Origin: CAYJHC01 sp964369805
Lineage (GTDB): Bacteria; Bacillota; Clostridia; Peptostreptococcales; Anaerovoracaceae
Length of the DNA stretch: 42,127 nt
Reading direction: 5' to 3'
Assembly (NCBI GenBank): GCA_964369805.1
Contig: CAYJFM010000018.1
Location: forward strand, 1-42,127
Of the stretch, positions 41,378 through 42,127 are shown piece by piece. The translations under genes were made by a program, and so were the position numbers. The number at the start of each line of letters is the position of its first letter. Position 1 is the stretch's first letter. The notes beneath the pieces are model-generated. The model did no database searches and was not told the origin of the DNA. It saw only the letters and a list, made by a program, of their open reading frames with translations.

Positions 41378-42127
41378 ATGTTAAAGAAAATGATATTTAA
41401 AATGAGGCCTTTGGCTATTATTCTAATGATTTGGTTGTTTTTTTTAAATATAGCCTATGCAACGGATGATAATAAAGATGTAATAAAAGTAGGTTATGAT
41501 CCTTCTTTTGATTATTTGATAAATGACTTAGAGAATTTAGGTCAAGAGGGATATGGATATGAAATTTTTGAAAAAATTTCTGAAATCAGTGATTTAGAGT
41601 TTGAGTATGTGGAATTTAGTGGTGATGCGGGGGAAGCTATAGAAGCGGGAACGATTGATGTGGCAGGATTTTATATTCGAACTGATGAAAGAGAGAAAGA
41701 ACTTATATATTCAGAGACTCAATTTGGTAAGGCTTATGCTGTTTTGCTATCTAATAATCCAGAGCAACCATATGACGACCCTAAGGAACTAGATGGAAAA
41801 ACGGTAGCAAGTTATAAAGGGAATTTTGTAGAAAATAAGCTTAATGAGTATTGTGAAAATAATAATATTTCTGTAAATTATGTTTATGGTGACATTTCGT
41901 CTTATATGGGCCTAGAAGCAGACTATTATCTAGCTTATAGTGTAACTAAAGCTTCTAAAAATATGTATAATGCTTTAAACCTAGGGGTGTATAATTTATA
42001 TCTAGTAACTAGTAAAGATAAAAGTAAGCTAATGGATGAAATCAATAAAGAGTTTCTAGATTTAGTAAATGAAGAGGGGAATTTCTTTTTAGAACTAGAA
42101 GAGAAATATTTAGCCGACAATGTAAAT
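41378..42127 (+). CDS. Extracellular solute-binding (SBP_bac_3-type) domain protein, 3' end missing
   Basis: At least 250 residues, open to the right edge. It has a signal peptide or signal anchor (hydrophobic residues about 10-27, then AYA-TDD, a likely cleavage site) and a family 3 periplasmic-binding-like domain (VIKVGYDPSFDYL, YEIFEKIS, GEAIEAGTIDVAGF, TVASYKGN). AGGAG lies before the ATG. Such domains occur as free amino-acid-binding lipoproteins, but the lack of a lipobox Cys and the sequence style suggest the sensor part of a membrane histidine kinase or cyclic-di-GMP enzyme. The missing C-terminal part would decide. The 247-base gap before it holds only the grd terminator and an unassigned promoter region. 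Confidence 0.75.
   Translation, partial: MLKKMIFKMRPLAIILMIWLFFLNIAYATDDNKDVIKVGYDPSFDYLINDLENLGQEGYGYEIFEKISEISDLEFEYVEFSGDAGEAIEAGTIDVAGFYIRTDEREKELIYSETQFGKAYAVLLSNNPEQPYDDPKELDGKTVASYKGNFVENKLNEYCENNNISVNYVYGDISSYMGLEADYYLAYSVTKASKNMYNALNLGVYNLYLVTSKDKSKLMDEINKEFLDLVNEEGNFFLELEEKYLADNVN

Noticed and set aside
1..42127. CRISPR arrays, tRNA or rRNA genes, insertion sequences, phage genes
   Set aside because: No regularly spaced repeats, cloverleaf sequences, transposases, integrases or terminal inverted repeats were seen on either strand.

Overview
The window looks like chromosomal DNA from a low-GC, strictly anaerobic, amino-acid-fermenting Firmicute of class Clostridia. The signs are AT-rich third codon positions, strong AGGAGG-type ribosome binding sites, intrinsic terminators with short U-tracts, TTG starts, a selenocysteine-dependent glycine/sarcosine/betaine reductase component B (Stickland metabolism), a glycyl radical enzyme with its activase, and arginine/ornithine catabolic genes. 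I cannot name the genus. Ten N's at 18594-18603 show that the window is a draft scaffold.

Layout. 147-2224: arginase and a class I/II aminotransferase. 2358-5093 (minus): two tandem paralogous MATE transporters. 5282-6286 (minus): asd. 6521-14868: housekeeping run uppP, ftsK/spoIIIE, rimO, coaBC, pgsA, cinA, then a small unknown gene. 15276-16256 (minus): a 37-kDa-type nucleoid-associated protein, divergent from a marR-MATE pair (16441-18263) whose promoter region carries a palindromic operator cluster. 18278-20971: an Elp3-like radical SAM gene broken by the assembly gap, an ACT-domain protein and its usual partner UPF0210/DUF711. 21066-22148 (minus): ornithine cyclodeaminase-family protein. 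22312-28010: ung, two small proteins, dnaE and a phosphofructokinase.

The most interesting part is 28049-41130. It has two modules separated by dinB on the minus strand. Module 1 has an AraC regulator carrying a degenerate glycoside-hydrolase-39-like domain, divergent from an NhaC-type transporter, a glycyl radical enzyme (GRE) and its activating enzyme. The GRE has the glycyl loop (G765) and a thiyl cysteine (C431), but has Cys-Ile-Gln where characterised GRE eliminases and decarboxylases have Cys-x-Glu. It has no partner aldehyde dehydrogenase or small subunit nearby, so its substrate is open; this is the best candidate for an undescribed pathway. Module 2 has a LysR gene, then a consensus promoter, a tandem glycine riboswitch with its own terminator, grdX, the pyruvoyl-type alpha/beta proprotein of component B, and the selenoprotein subunit, which is read through an in-frame UGA (Sec350) with a hairpin just downstream. 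grdA, grdC, grdD and thioredoxin genes are absent here and must lie elsewhere if the complex works.

How the genes fit together (inference): arginase yields ornithine, an ornithine cyclodeaminase-type enzyme could yield proline, and glycine or an N-methylated glycine is reduced to acetyl phosphate as a Stickland electron acceptor, with glycine sensed directly by RNA. The window ends inside a secreted or membrane-anchored solute-binding domain protein (41378-42127). I saw no tRNA, rRNA, CRISPR, insertion sequence or phage genes.
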